A stretch of DNA of 12,384 nucleotides from Microcaldota archaeon (GCA_026396355.1 JAPLWY010000101.1:1-12384), one strand, 5' to 3'; positions 1 to 5,230 are shown, counted from the first letter of the stretch. Notes: generated by a model not told the origin, from the letters alone. Numbers and translations are program-made.

Positions 1-509
1 CGATAATCGGGCTTGCCGCGCTTCTCTACGCGCTTTGCAGCCTTTTTGGCGGCAACGGGGTGGTGGCGGTTTTCGCATTCGCATTCATGGTGGGCAATTC
101 AAAAGGAGCCTCGACAGATGAAGTGAGACGCTTCCAGTCCGAAATCAGCTTCTTCCTGCGCACCTTCTTTTTCATTTACCTGGGCGCGCTCCTCTTCCAT
201 TCCCCCAAGCCATTGGAAATGGGCCTGTTCGCGCTTTGCATCTCCTTGCTGTTCGCGGTTGCCAGGATGATGGCTGGCAAGGTACTCTTGCTTCTCGAGC
301 CCTCTGCGCGCGAGGTGCGCGTTGCCGACCTGGTCTCAAGCAGGGGCTTGACTGTTGCAGTGCTTTCCATCATTGCCTATGACGAGCTTCTCAAGCTGAA
401 CCCAAACATGTCATTTGACCTGCCGCTTCTTGCGCTGTTCGTGATATTCTTCACAAACGCAATCTCAGCCTACCTTCTCATGGCAAAGGGCAGGAAGAGG
501 GAAAGATAA
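1..509 (+). CDS. Na+/H+ antiporter (CPA family), C-terminal part, 5' partial
   Basis: The reading frame is open from base 3 and stops with TAA at 507-509, so the gene begins outside the window; the internal GTG at 60 is not its start. The visible ~168 residues are strongly hydrophobic, with at least four membrane helices. Two stretches fit cation:proton antiporters of the CPA1/CPA2 superfamily: an N-x-K-G-x-S-T-D-E-V turn after a helix, and an S-R-G-L-T-V-A-V-L segment resembling the conserved RG(L/P)..AV helix start near the C-terminus of these exchangers. The end is short and basic (KGRKRER), with no TrkA-type cytosolic regulatory domain in the visible part. Function would be exchange of Na+ or K+ for protons across the cell membrane. 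The gene converges with the reverse-strand membrane protein at 624-1307. Ion specificity cannot be read from this fragment. Confidence 0.8.
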   Translation, partial: IIGLAALLYALCSLFGGNGVVAVFAFAFMVGNSKGASTDEVRRFQSEISFFLRTFFFIYLGALLFHSPKPLEMGLFALCISLLFAVARMMAGKVLLLLEPSAREVRVADLVSSRGLTVAVLSIIAYDELLKLNPNMSFDLPLLALFVIFFTNAISAYLLMAKGRKRER

Positions 510-553
510 GGGGGAAAAGCAGGCAAAGGCAGTCTAGTTTAAGGGAAAGAATG

Positions 554-574
554 GCTGGCCAAGCAAAGGCCAGC
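554..574. other. Perfect 7-bp stem hairpin between convergent genes
   Basis: GCTGGCC at 554-560 pairs perfectly with GGCCAGC at 568-574 around the loop AAGCAAA. It sits 45 bases after the antiporter stop, in the gap between two convergent genes. No T-run follows it on the plus strand, so it is a possible 3' processing or stability element rather than a proven terminator. Confidence 0.4.
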
Positions 575-589
575 AAGAACACTAAGAGG

Positions 590-621
590 AATAAAATAAA
601 AAAAGGGAAAAAAGAAAAGCC
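590..621 (-). terminator. T-rich terminator of the reverse-strand membrane protein gene
   Basis: Read on the minus strand, immediately after the stop of the 624-1307 gene, the sequence is nearly all T, with runs of six and seven T. Archaeal RNA polymerase terminates at such T-tracts without needing a hairpin, so this is a good candidate terminator. Confidence 0.55.
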
Positions 622-623
622 CT

Positions 624-1307
624 TTACAGGAGCTTTTCAATCTTGTTTCCGTGCTTCTTCGCAATCGTGGACACTGTGTCCTTGAGCCCAAGGCCGATTG
701 CAATCGCGAATCCCAATCCCAGGCTGAAGCAAAGCGCAATCAGCACCACGAGGAACGAGGATGCGAGGAGCGACGGGTCCACTGCAGGAAGCAGAAGAGG
801 CATCACTATGACAAGCACGTTGTATACGATGAATATCTCCACCAGTATGGCAAGCGTGTTTGCGAACGGAACGCCCTTCGCGGTCTTCATCTTGTCAGTG
901 AGATAGTCCCCGATCATCAAGCCTGCAAGCAGTATCACGATGCCCTGCACCAGCATGGGCATGTAGTTTGCCGCCTGCACTGAGAGCATGTAGAGCATCG
1001 GGACGTCTATCACTCCTGATGCTATTCCGAGGAATATCACAACCACGTAAAGCTTGAGTATTGTCACGGTTATGTTTGTGAACGTGAACCCGAGGAACGC
1101 GTCGTGCACCCCGTGCCCTTCGAGAAGTTTCTCAATCCTCGCCTCCTTCATGAAGCGCCTGAGAATGTCTCCTAGCAAATTTGCCACGAACAAGCCACAT
1201 GCCATGACGATGACAAATATGCAGAATGCCGCAATTCCTCCTAGCAACCCGCCAACCAAGCCGGTTGCGCTCGTCTGTAATGAACCTACTGCTTGCACAT
1301 ATTCCAT
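624..1307 (-). CDS. Five-helix membrane protein, conserved TM-helix (MscS-associated) type
   Basis: A 227-aa integral membrane protein with predicted helices at about residues 20-47, 82-106, 115-135, 149-173 and 180-207. After helix 1 comes a basic loop (ILRRFMKEARIEKLLEGHGV), then hydrophobic repeats in which glycine and small residues recur (VVVIFLGIASGV; ILLAGLMIGDYL; LGLGFAIAIGLGLKD). This layout resembles the conserved TM helix repeats (Pfam TM_helix, PF05552) found alone or in front of small mechanosensitive channel domains. No MscS beta-domain follows: the protein ends with a short basic tail (KKHGNKIEKLL). A role as a small membrane channel or scaffold is inference from family resemblance. 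The ATG at 1307 is chosen because a TATA element lies about 37 bp upstream, giving a very short leader. The gene is monocistronic, with a T-rich terminator downstream. Confidence 0.75.
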   Translation of the reverse strand: MEYVQAVGSLQTSATGLVGGLLGGIAAFCIFVIVMACGLFVANLLGDILRRFMKEARIEKLLEGHGVHDAFLGFTFTNITVTILKLYVVVIFLGIASGVIDVPMLYMLSVQAANYMPMLVQGIVILLAGLMIGDYLTDKMKTAKGVPFANTLAILVEIFIVYNVLVIVMPLLLPAVDPSLLASSFLVVLIALCFSLGLGFAIAIGLGLKDTVSTIAKKHGNKIEKLL

Positions 1308-1340
1308 GCGTAATCACCGAAACCATATTCGATTGCCGTA

Positions 1341-1348
1341 TATTTAAA
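1341..1348 (-). promoter_or_regulatory. TATA box for the 624-1307 membrane protein gene
   Basis: The minus strand reads TTTAAATA here. With the usual archaeal spacing of about 25 bp, transcription would begin near 1315-1318, roughly ten bases before the ATG at 1307. Confidence 0.55.
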
Positions 1349-1397
1349 CCTTTGCTGAATGCCTGGCAAAACCAGCGCGCGCCAGCGGAATTGCAGC

Positions 1398-1428
1398 CTG
1401 GCGCAGGATGCCTTTTATGGATTATGCG
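1398..1428 (+). repeat. 31-bp promoter repeat, copy 1 (before the 133-aa gene)
   Basis: Thirty-one bases starting CTGGCGCAGGATGCC and ending GGATTATGCG are identical to 2737-2767. Extended to 1394-1428 versus 2733-2767 it is 35 bp with one mismatch. The CCTTTTATGG core at 1411-1420 is a TATA-like element about 36 bp before the ATG at 1452, the expected distance for a promoter with a short leader carrying a GGTGG site. Copy 2 stands at matching distance from a tRNA gene, so the shared block is best read as a duplicated promoter. Confidence 0.75.
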
Positions 1429-1451
1429 GCAACAATCCCAAAGGTGGTTTG

Positions 1452-1853
1452 ATGGACTTTCTGCAAAAACCAATCAGCAAAACAGGGTTAACTGCGGGCG
1501 AAGAGACACAACGAGAGTTTCTAATCAAAGGCGGCTGTGCCCAGTCAAATGCCACCACGGCTATATTGCAGCTTAGGGCAATTGAGGATGCGTATGCAAA
1601 AGGCATGGCGGATGCAGAAAAAACAGGAAGCCCAGGCATTAAAGTTCTGAGGAAAATGAAAATCCTGACCGATCTGACCAACAGCATCCGTGCGCTTACT
1701 TCGGATATTTACGAAAAGAATCCAGGGATGGAATTCAACGGCATAGATGGGGATAAAACCATCAGCTATATGGGCTACATGTTCATGGGGCCAAGAATAA
1801 TGGACATGGTTGATCTTCAGGCGCAGATGCCAACCCTCAAAAAAACAAAATAA
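1452..1853 (+). CDS. Hypothetical 133-aa protein
   Basis: The start at ATG 1452 is supported by GGTGG at 1443-1447 and by the promoter repeat upstream; the open frame extends back to 1359, but that part crosses the promoter. The product has no signal peptide and no membrane segment. It looks mainly helical, with charged stretches around residues 40-75, two cysteine-free halves after an early C (GGCAQSNAT), a methionine-rich C-terminal part (YMGYMFMGPRIMDMVDLQAQM) and a lysine-rich end. I do not recognise a family. By eye, its base composition is more AT-rich and its codon use less biased than in neighbouring genes, which may hint at acquisition. It probably stands alone: the 1956 gene downstream has its own promoter. 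Confidence 0.65.
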   Translation: MDFLQKPISKTGLTAGEETQREFLIKGGCAQSNATTAILQLRAIEDAYAKGMADAEKTGSPGIKVLRKMKILTDLTNSIRALTSDIYEKNPGMEFNGIDGDKTISYMGYMFMGPRIMDMVDLQAQMPTLKKTK

Positions 1854-1913
1854 ACGGAAGATTTTCTCTGGAAGAAAAAGCGCCAATTTCTTAGGCTATG
1901 CCTTGGCTCGCGT

Positions 1914-1936
1914 TAGCTTTTTATTACTTGGAACCG
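1914..1936 (+). promoter_or_regulatory. Promoter module of class III signal-peptide gene 1
   Basis: The element TAGCTTTTTATTACTT followed by GGAACCG matches 4043-4065 at 22 of 23 positions. It lies 20 bases before the ATG at 1956; the second copy lies 21 bases before its own ATG. The T/A core is the probable TATA box, giving a near-leaderless transcript. Confidence 0.65.
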
Positions 1937-1955
1937 TTTTGCTCTCGGCAGTCTT

Positions 1956-2729
1956 ATGGCATCTCATTTACGCGCGCAGGGCGCAACCGAATATCTTGTT
2001 CTCCTTGCCGTAGTCCTGGTAATCGCGCTCGTGGCAATCGCGCTCCTTGGCTTTTTTCCCGGTCTTTCCGACGATTCGCGGCTGAACCAAAACCGCGTGA
2101 TGTGGAAAAGCAAGTCACCGATTGCGGTGATTGACGCCATGGCGGGCGATGAGGGGCTTTGGACAAACGGGATAGAATATGTAGATGCAATCAAGATGAC
2201 TCTGCAGAATACGGGCGGCGAGCCTGTGCAGATACTTGCGCTGTACAATGCCGACCAAGGCGCAGGCCACGACTATCCACACCCGTATTCTCTCTCTTCC
2301 TTTTTTTCCGATCCCAACACCACTTTCGGCGACATGGAGCTTCGGTATAATCCTTACAACTACCAGTATTTTATCCCCCACTACAACGGCTATTATGCCC
2401 TTTACGTTGCCCCTCCGCGCGGAACAGGAACAAATTACAATCCCGGATATTCTGGTGACGTCATTCTCCAGCCGGGCGAGACCATCACAATAGGCTACAC
2501 TATTCCTGACATGTGGTCCAAGCCTGGCACTAGCTATCCCTCCCGCACCTGCGGCGGGCGCCTTTACGATAGGGGCATCACTCGCGGCTCAGGGCAAAAG
2601 GGCAGGATATACGAATTTACAAATTTCCAAATCTACTACGCATCCATAGTTGAAGGGGCAAAGACGGTCAAATCAGAAGAGGGCACTCTCATGGCGCCCT
2701 GCACCGCTGACTTGGGCGATCCTGCATGA
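1956..2729 (+). CDS. Class III signal-peptide (pseudopilin-like) secreted protein, 257 aa
   Basis: The N-terminus MASHLRAQGATEYL is followed by about 22 hydrophobic residues ending in GFFPG. This is an archaeal class III (type IV pilin-like) signal: short basic start, likely peptidase cleavage before Q8, and the E at +5 that pilin assembly needs. The mature part is extracellular, rich in Tyr, Asn, Pro and Gly around residues 100-175 (for example YNPYNYQYFIPHYNGYY), with a Cys near 203 and another near 250 that could form a disulfide. Such proteins are processed by an EppA/FlaK-like prepilin peptidase and assembled into, or anchored as, surface pilus-like structures. ATG 1956 is chosen because the signal begins there and the duplicated promoter lies just upstream; no clear ribosome site is visible. 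It shares signal sequence and promoter with the protein at 4086. Confidence 0.85.
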   Translation: MASHLRAQGATEYLVLLAVVLVIALVAIALLGFFPGLSDDSRLNQNRVMWKSKSPIAVIDAMAGDEGLWTNGIEYVDAIKMTLQNTGGEPVQILALYNADQGAGHDYPHPYSLSSFFSDPNTTFGDMELRYNPYNYQYFIPHYNGYYALYVAPPRGTGTNYNPGYSGDVILQPGETITIGYTIPDMWSKPGTSYPSRTCGGRLYDRGITRGSGQKGRIYEFTNFQIYYASIVEGAKTVKSEEGTLMAPCTADLGDPA

Positions 2730-2736
2730 TTTCAGT

Positions 2737-2767
2737 CTGGCGCAGGATGCCTTTTATGGATTATGCG
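2737..2767 (+). repeat. 31-bp promoter repeat, copy 2 (before tRNA-Val)
   Basis: Identical to 1398-1428. Its CCTTTTATGG core at 2750-2759 is centred about 30 bp before the first base of the tRNA, the right place for an archaeal tRNA TATA box. In this copy the ends also form an inverted repeat: TGGCGCA at 2738-2744 and TGCGCCA at 2764-2770. Confidence 0.75.
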
Positions 2768-2784
2768 CCAGTAATCCATCCATC

Positions 2785-2890
2785 GGGCCCGTAGTCGAAT
2801 GAGAGAATGGCTTTGGCTCTTTTCTCCGATTATGGTTAAGACGTCGCTCTTACACAGCGAAGATTCGGAGTTCGATTCTCCGCGGGCCCA
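2785..2890 (+). tRNA. tRNA-Val (anticodon UAC) with an intron in the D-loop
   Basis: All arms can be drawn. Acceptor GGGCCCG (2785-2791) pairs with CGGGCCC (2883-2889), with discriminator A at 2890. The anticodon arm is TCGCT (2844-2848), loop CTTACAC and AGCGA (2856-2860), with anticodon TAC at 2851-2853. The variable region is AGATT. The T-arm is CGGAG, loop TTCGATT and CTCCG. The D-arm is broken by a 33-nt insertion at 2800-2832. Removing it gives GTCG-AATGGTTA-AGAC, a normal D-arm with U8, A14, A15 and GG18-19; A15 can form the Levitt pair with U48. The mature RNA would be 73 nt. No CCA is encoded, so it must be added enzymatically. The promoter is the 31-bp repeat upstream. Confidence 0.93.
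2800..2832 (+). other. 33-nt tRNA intron with 3-4-3 bulge-helix-bulge, in the D-loop
   Basis: The pre-tRNA folds into the archaeal splicing motif. The central 4-bp helix is GTCG (2794-2797) with CGAT (2827-2830), one G-T pair. The two 3-nt bulges are AAT (2798-2800) and TAT (2831-2833). The inner helix is GAGAGAA (2801-2807) with TTTTCTC (2820-2826). Cutting after the second base of each bulge removes 2800-2832; shifting both cuts by one T gives the same product. The intron falls after tRNA position 16, not at the common 37/38 site. No outer helix is visible beyond the second bulge, so the motif is of the relaxed type on that side. Confidence 0.85.
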
Positions 2891-2895
2891 TCAAT

Positions 2896-3009
2896 ATTTT
2901 CGCCACTGCGAAAATGGCTGATGCATTTTGCCTCGGCAAAATGCACATTCGCATTCGCCCGTGTACCGCGGTTTCGAGCCCCGACTCGAAATCTCTTGCG
3001 CTACGGCGC
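2896..3009. repeat. Cluster of four short palindromes downstream of the tRNA
   Basis: Four stem-loops follow one another. ATTTTCGC (2896-2903) pairs with GCGAAAAT (2908-2915) around CACT. TGCATTTTGCC (2922-2932) pairs perfectly with GGCAAAATGCA (2935-2945). TTTCGAG (2972-2978) pairs with CTCGAAA (2985-2991). GCGC (2998-3001) pairs with GCGC (3006-3009) around TACG. No open frame of interest runs through them. Together with the tRNA-tail copy just after, they look like a compact palindromic element or the remnant of one. This accounts for most of the 180-bp gap between the tRNA and the next gene. Confidence 0.7.
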
Positions 3010-3010
3010 T

Positions 3011-3027
3011 CGATCTCCGCGGGCCCA
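3011..3027 (+). repeat. Second copy of the tRNA-Val 3' tail
   Basis: TCTCCGCGGGCCCA at 3014-3027 is identical to the last 14 bases of the tRNA gene (2877-2890). With CGAT before it, the match extends to 17 of 18 positions with one missing T. The rest of a tRNA is absent, so this is a duplicated tail, as left by integration at a tRNA 3' end or by a tRNA-derived repeat. No integrase gene is present in the window. Confidence 0.75.
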
Positions 3028-3073
3028 CTTCTATTTTTATTCATTCTCTTCATTCTAAGTGCAGGTTGAATCA

Positions 3074-3583
3074 ATGCGCGATTGGATAAAAATTTTTGGA
3101 TTGGGCACAATTGTCTGCCTTGTGCTGGCATTGCTTTGCATATTGGTTGTGGTGGTTGCGCCGTCAATATTTGGGGTAAGCGCAGGGGGCAAAGCCGCAC
3201 TCGCCGCGGGGCAGGAGCCTGCAAGCGTGCAGCAGGCAAAAATCAACCTGATTTCAAGCCTGGCAAACCTGCTGCCGGTAGTGGCATTGCTTTTCATCAT
3301 GCTCGGAGGGCTGTGCTTCGTGATTGCCGAGCTGGTCGCACTTTATGAAATGGCGACTGCGAAAAACGACACCGGCTGGAAAGTACTTTGGGCGCTCATC
3401 GTTATCATTTTAGGCATGCCAAAGTGGCACTGCAAATGCAGCAGCGATTTCCCGTCCACCGCGCCCAGCTCGGCCAGCTCCAGGGCGTGCAGCGAGCACC
3501 TGATTCAAAAAAAACTGCTGCGGCAGCTGACCGACTTTATGCACAAGGCTACAACTGTGCAAAGTGCACCTACCTTGCGGTGA
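3074..3583 (+). CDS. Membrane protein truncated within its third helix
   Basis: The start is set at ATG 3074 because AGGTTGA lies 5-11 bases upstream; an in-frame GTG at 3059 is the alternative. Residues 9-33 and 62-92 are clear membrane helices, joined by a small-residue loop (GVSAGGKAALAAGQEPAS). A third helix begins at residue 102 (GWKVLWALIVIILG) but stops after about 13 residues. From codon 115 (base 3416) the frame reads a Cys-, Ser- and charge-rich tail that is antisense to a methyltransferase fragment, then overlaps the next gene out of frame until 3583. The true C-terminus has therefore been lost, and the last ~55 residues are probably meaningless read-through. The intact protein would be a small three-helix membrane protein; I do not recognise a function. 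Confidence 0.6.
   Translation: MRDWIKIFGLGTIVCLVLALLCILVVVVAPSIFGVSAGGKAALAAGQEPASVQQAKINLISSLANLLPVVALLFIMLGGLCFVIAELVALYEMATAKNDTGWKVLWALIVIILGMPKWHCKCSSDFPSTAPSSASSRACSEHLIQKKLLRQLTDFMHKATTVQSAPTLR
3416..3493 (-). pseudogene. Fragment of a class I SAM-dependent methyltransferase gene
   Basis: The minus strand over these bases encodes CSLHALELAELGAVDG followed by KSLLHLQCHFGM. This matches the segment around motif I of a common bacterial/archaeal class I methyltransferase family, where SLH.IEL.ELGDV.GKSLLHLQCHFGMDTLSWAR is typical. Motif I (LLHLQCHFG) is the S-adenosylmethionine-binding loop. Nothing of the gene remains on either side: upstream there is an in-frame stop within a few codons, and downstream the reading continues into antisense of the membrane gene. 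It starts next to the 8-bp palindrome GGCATGCC (3413-3420). It is non-functional, a remnant of rearrangement. Confidence 0.7.
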
Positions 3584-3996
3584 ACAAGGCTATGGGAACC
3601 AAGCCCGAGCCCAGCATCCTCAAGGCATGCTCTGCATTCGGAGGCGGGATAGGAAGGTCTGGCTCAGTGTGTGGCGCACTGATTGGCGCAGAGCTTGCTC
3701 TATCAAGATACACAGGCACCACTGGCACAGACGACAAGGAAAGTGCAGCCTACAAAAAAGCAGCCCTGCTTCTCTCCAAATTCAAAAAACGGTTCGGCGC
3801 AGTGGACTGCAGCAAGCTGAATAATGGGGATTTTTCCTCCGAAGCGCACAGGGAACGTTGCATGGGGTTCATCCGCTTTTCCGCACTTGCGAAAAACGAA
3901 CAAGAAATTTCGTTTAGGCAAGTAGCACGATATAATGCACGGAGTTCGACAGCCAGCGCGAAGCGTTGGCGGGAGATCTCATTGCAGTTCGATTAA
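3436..3996 (+). CDS. C_GCAxxG_C_C-type probable redox protein, both ends altered
   Basis: Homology-like sequence starts near base 3505 (SKKTAAAADRLYAQGYNCAK), with FGGGIGRSGSVCGALIGAEL at about residues 68-87, GAVDCSKL at 121-128 and ERCMGF at 140-145. The CGAxxG motif and spaced cysteines (C41, C79, C125, C142) are those of the C_GCAxxG_C_C family of putative redox-active proteins; no partner or reaction is established. The ATG at 3436 is only the nearest usable start: residues 1-23 are antisense to the methyltransferase fragment, so the native 5' end is missing. After about residue 146 the frame runs through palindromic repeat sequence to a TAA at 3994, so the last ~40 residues also look foreign. 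It may be a pseudogene; an intact core of ~120 residues remains. Confidence 0.65.
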   Translation: MQQRFPVHRAQLGQLQGVQRAPDSKKTAAAADRLYAQGYNCAKCTYLAVNKAMGTKPEPSILKACSAFGGGIGRSGSVCGALIGAELALSRYTGTTGTDDKESAAYKKAALLLSKFKKRFGAVDCSKLNNGDFSSEAHRERCMGFIRFSALAKNEQEISFRQVARYNARSSTASAKRWREISLQFD

Positions 3997-4013
3997 GATT
4001 TCCTCCGAGCCCA
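3877..4013. repeat. Second palindromic unit with tRNA-tail-like end
   Basis: The unit opens with TTTTC-C-GCA / TGC-GAAAA (3877-3895). It continues with AAACGAA/TTCGTTT (3894-3900 and 3909-3915), GCCAGCGC/GCGTTGGC (3952-3959 and 3963-3970, one G-T pair) and GAGATCTC (3973-3980). It ends in TTCGATT (3988-3994) and TCCTCCGAGCCCA (4001-4013), similar to the tRNA-Val tail. Order and spacing parallel the unit at 2896-3027, which suggests two diverged copies of one element. It overlaps the 3' end of the cysteine protein gene. Confidence 0.45.
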
Positions 4014-4042
4014 TTCGCATTCCTGCGCACAAGCCGCTCAAA

Positions 4043-4065
4043 TAGCTTTTTATTACTTAGAACCG
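4043..4065 (+). promoter_or_regulatory. Promoter module of class III signal-peptide gene 2
   Basis: TAGCTTTTTATTACTT followed by AGAACCG matches 1914-1936 at 22 of 23 positions, at the same distance from the start codon. Here the leader also carries GGTGGT at 4077-4082 just before the ATG. Confidence 0.65.
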
Positions 4066-4085
4066 ATTTTTCCCTTGGTGGTAAA

Positions 4086-4538
4086 ATGGCAGTTCATATT
4101 CGCGGGCAAGGAGCAACAGAATATCTGGTTCTTCTCGCCGTAGTCCTGATAATCGCGCTTGTCTCGATTGCGCTCCTGGGCTTTTTCCCAGGGATGTCCT
4201 CGGATGCGAAAATCACGCAGTCCTCATCTTATTGGCAGTCTGCCTCCCCCCTTGCCATACTTTCGCACTCGATAAGCGCCAACGGCAATGGCACGATTGT
4301 CATCAGGAACAATGACGCCAGCGGCACATTGACCATGACTGCAATATCCATCGGTTCAACCACCACCTCGGGCTCATACTCGTTTGGCTCCGGCGAAACA
4401 AGAAACATAAATGTGACTGCCGCTTCAGGCAATTCGGGGCAAATATACGACTTCGCAGTGAATATTACCTACACTTCGGCATATGGCCTGCCCTCGAAGC
4501 AATACGGGCAAAAAACGCTGATCGGGAAGTATATCTAA
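4086..4538 (+). CDS. Class III signal-peptide (pseudopilin-like) secreted protein, 150 aa
   Basis: ATG 4086 is preceded by GGTGGT and by the shared promoter; the open frame extends back to 3966 but would cross the promoter. MAVHIRGQGATEYL leads into a ~22-residue hydrophobic segment ending GFFPG, a pilin-like class III signal with likely cleavage between G7 and Q8 and glutamate at +5. The mature part is short, with no cysteines. It is rich in Ser, Thr, Gly and Asn and alternates like beta-strands (SISANGNGTIVIRNNDASG), with several N-x-S/T sites. It is a candidate minor or major pilin subunit. Its first ~34 residues nearly match those of the 1956 protein, including at DNA level, while the mature parts differ: a paralogous pair with conserved export signal and diverged exterior. 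It ends 13 bases from the convergent lipoprotein gene. Confidence 0.85.
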   Translation: MAVHIRGQGATEYLVLLAVVLIIALVSIALLGFFPGMSSDAKITQSSSYWQSASPLAILSHSISANGNGTIVIRNNDASGTLTMTAISIGSTTTSGSYSFGSGETRNINVTAASGNSGQIYDFAVNITYTSAYGLPSKQYGQKTLIGKYI

Positions 4539-4551
4539 TCCGCACCTAAGC

Positions 4552-5211
4552 TTAAGGGGCCAGGGCGTTGCCTTCCGGTATTGGCGAGGGCTCAAACGGC
4601 AGCTCAAAGTCTTTTTCATTCGCGCCATAGCTTATGCTTGTGGCATATTCCACATGGGCCTGCCCGACGCTTTGGTTGTATTCGTCATAGGCAAGCGCGC
4701 CCCTGTCGGTATAGCACGTCTTTCTCTTGCCAAAAGTGCCAAATGAGGACAGATAGCACCTGCCAGTCGTCCCTCCGATGTTCACCGTGCCTACAGTGGC
4801 TGCGCCTTGCGGAGGCGCACCATAGCTCTCAAATCCAGGCGGCGGTTTCCCTGCAAGCGTGGAAGTGATCTCATAGCAGCTTCCCTTTCCAGTATACTGC
4901 GAGCACGAATAGGCTTTCCCTCCCAGGACATAAAGCGAAAAGGAAAGCCCCTGCCCGTTTTCAAAGTCCATGCGCGCGTTATTTCCCATAATGTAAAACG
5001 TCTTGCCAATCTGCACTCCATTCTCATAAACAGTGTACTGCGCAGTGTAATCCACTGCGCTTCTTGGCAATATCGTTTTAACCGCATTGTTCGGACTCAC
5101 CATTGAAATGCTCGCATTCTCCGTCGGAAGCGCGTTATTCTGCCCTGTACAGCCTGAGACGAAAAGAAGCGCAAGCGCGCACACCGTGATGATTGCCAAG
5201 TATGTTCTCAC
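4552..5211 (-). CDS. Predicted lipoprotein, 219 aa
   Basis: I place the start at GTG 5211, which gives MRTYLAIITVCALALLFVSGC: a short basic start, hydrophobic core and lipobox VSGC with the lipid-attachment cysteine at residue 21. Longer in-frame starts up to 5349 would run over the promoter and into the divergent gene. The mature protein faces outside. It has a Gln/Asn/Thr/Ser linker and then a beta-rich domain with four further cysteines in two pairs (SCSQYTGKGSC; RCY...KTCY), likely disulfides. The segment YTVYENGVQIGKTFYIMGNN resembles beta-strands of small extracellular domains, but I recognise no family. A TATA element is centred 25 bp from the GTG, so the transcript is probably leaderless and shares its promoter with the DUF424 gene. 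Confidence 0.75.
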   Translation of the reverse strand: MRTYLAIITVCALALLFVSGCTGQNNALPTENASISMVSPNNAVKTILPRSAVDYTAQYTVYENGVQIGKTFYIMGNNARMDFENGQGLSFSLYVLGGKAYSCSQYTGKGSCYEITSTLAGKPPPGFESYGAPPQGAATVGTVNIGGTTGRCYLSSFGTFGKRKTCYTDRGALAYDEYNQSVGQAHVEYATSISYGANEKDFELPFEPSPIPEGNALAP

Positions 5212-5230
5212 GCGCGCAATTTGCGGTTGA

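Noticed and set aside
2785..3027. An active integrative element at the tRNA
   Set aside because: Only 137 bp lie between the tail copies and no integrase or replication gene is in the window; called a remnant at most.
2850..3239. Minus-strand open frame crossing the tRNA and the palindromes
   Set aside because: It reads antisense through the tRNA, giving typical tRNA-derived peptide strings, and then antisense of the membrane gene.
3930..4013. Possible second tRNA ending in GAGCCCA
   Set aside because: The TTCGATT loop has no pairing T-stem, and no acceptor or anticodon arm can be drawn; treated as a repeat unit.
3966..4085. N-terminal extension of the 4086 pseudopilin frame
   Set aside because: It crosses the shared promoter and would bury the signal peptide; ATG 4086 has GGTGGT.
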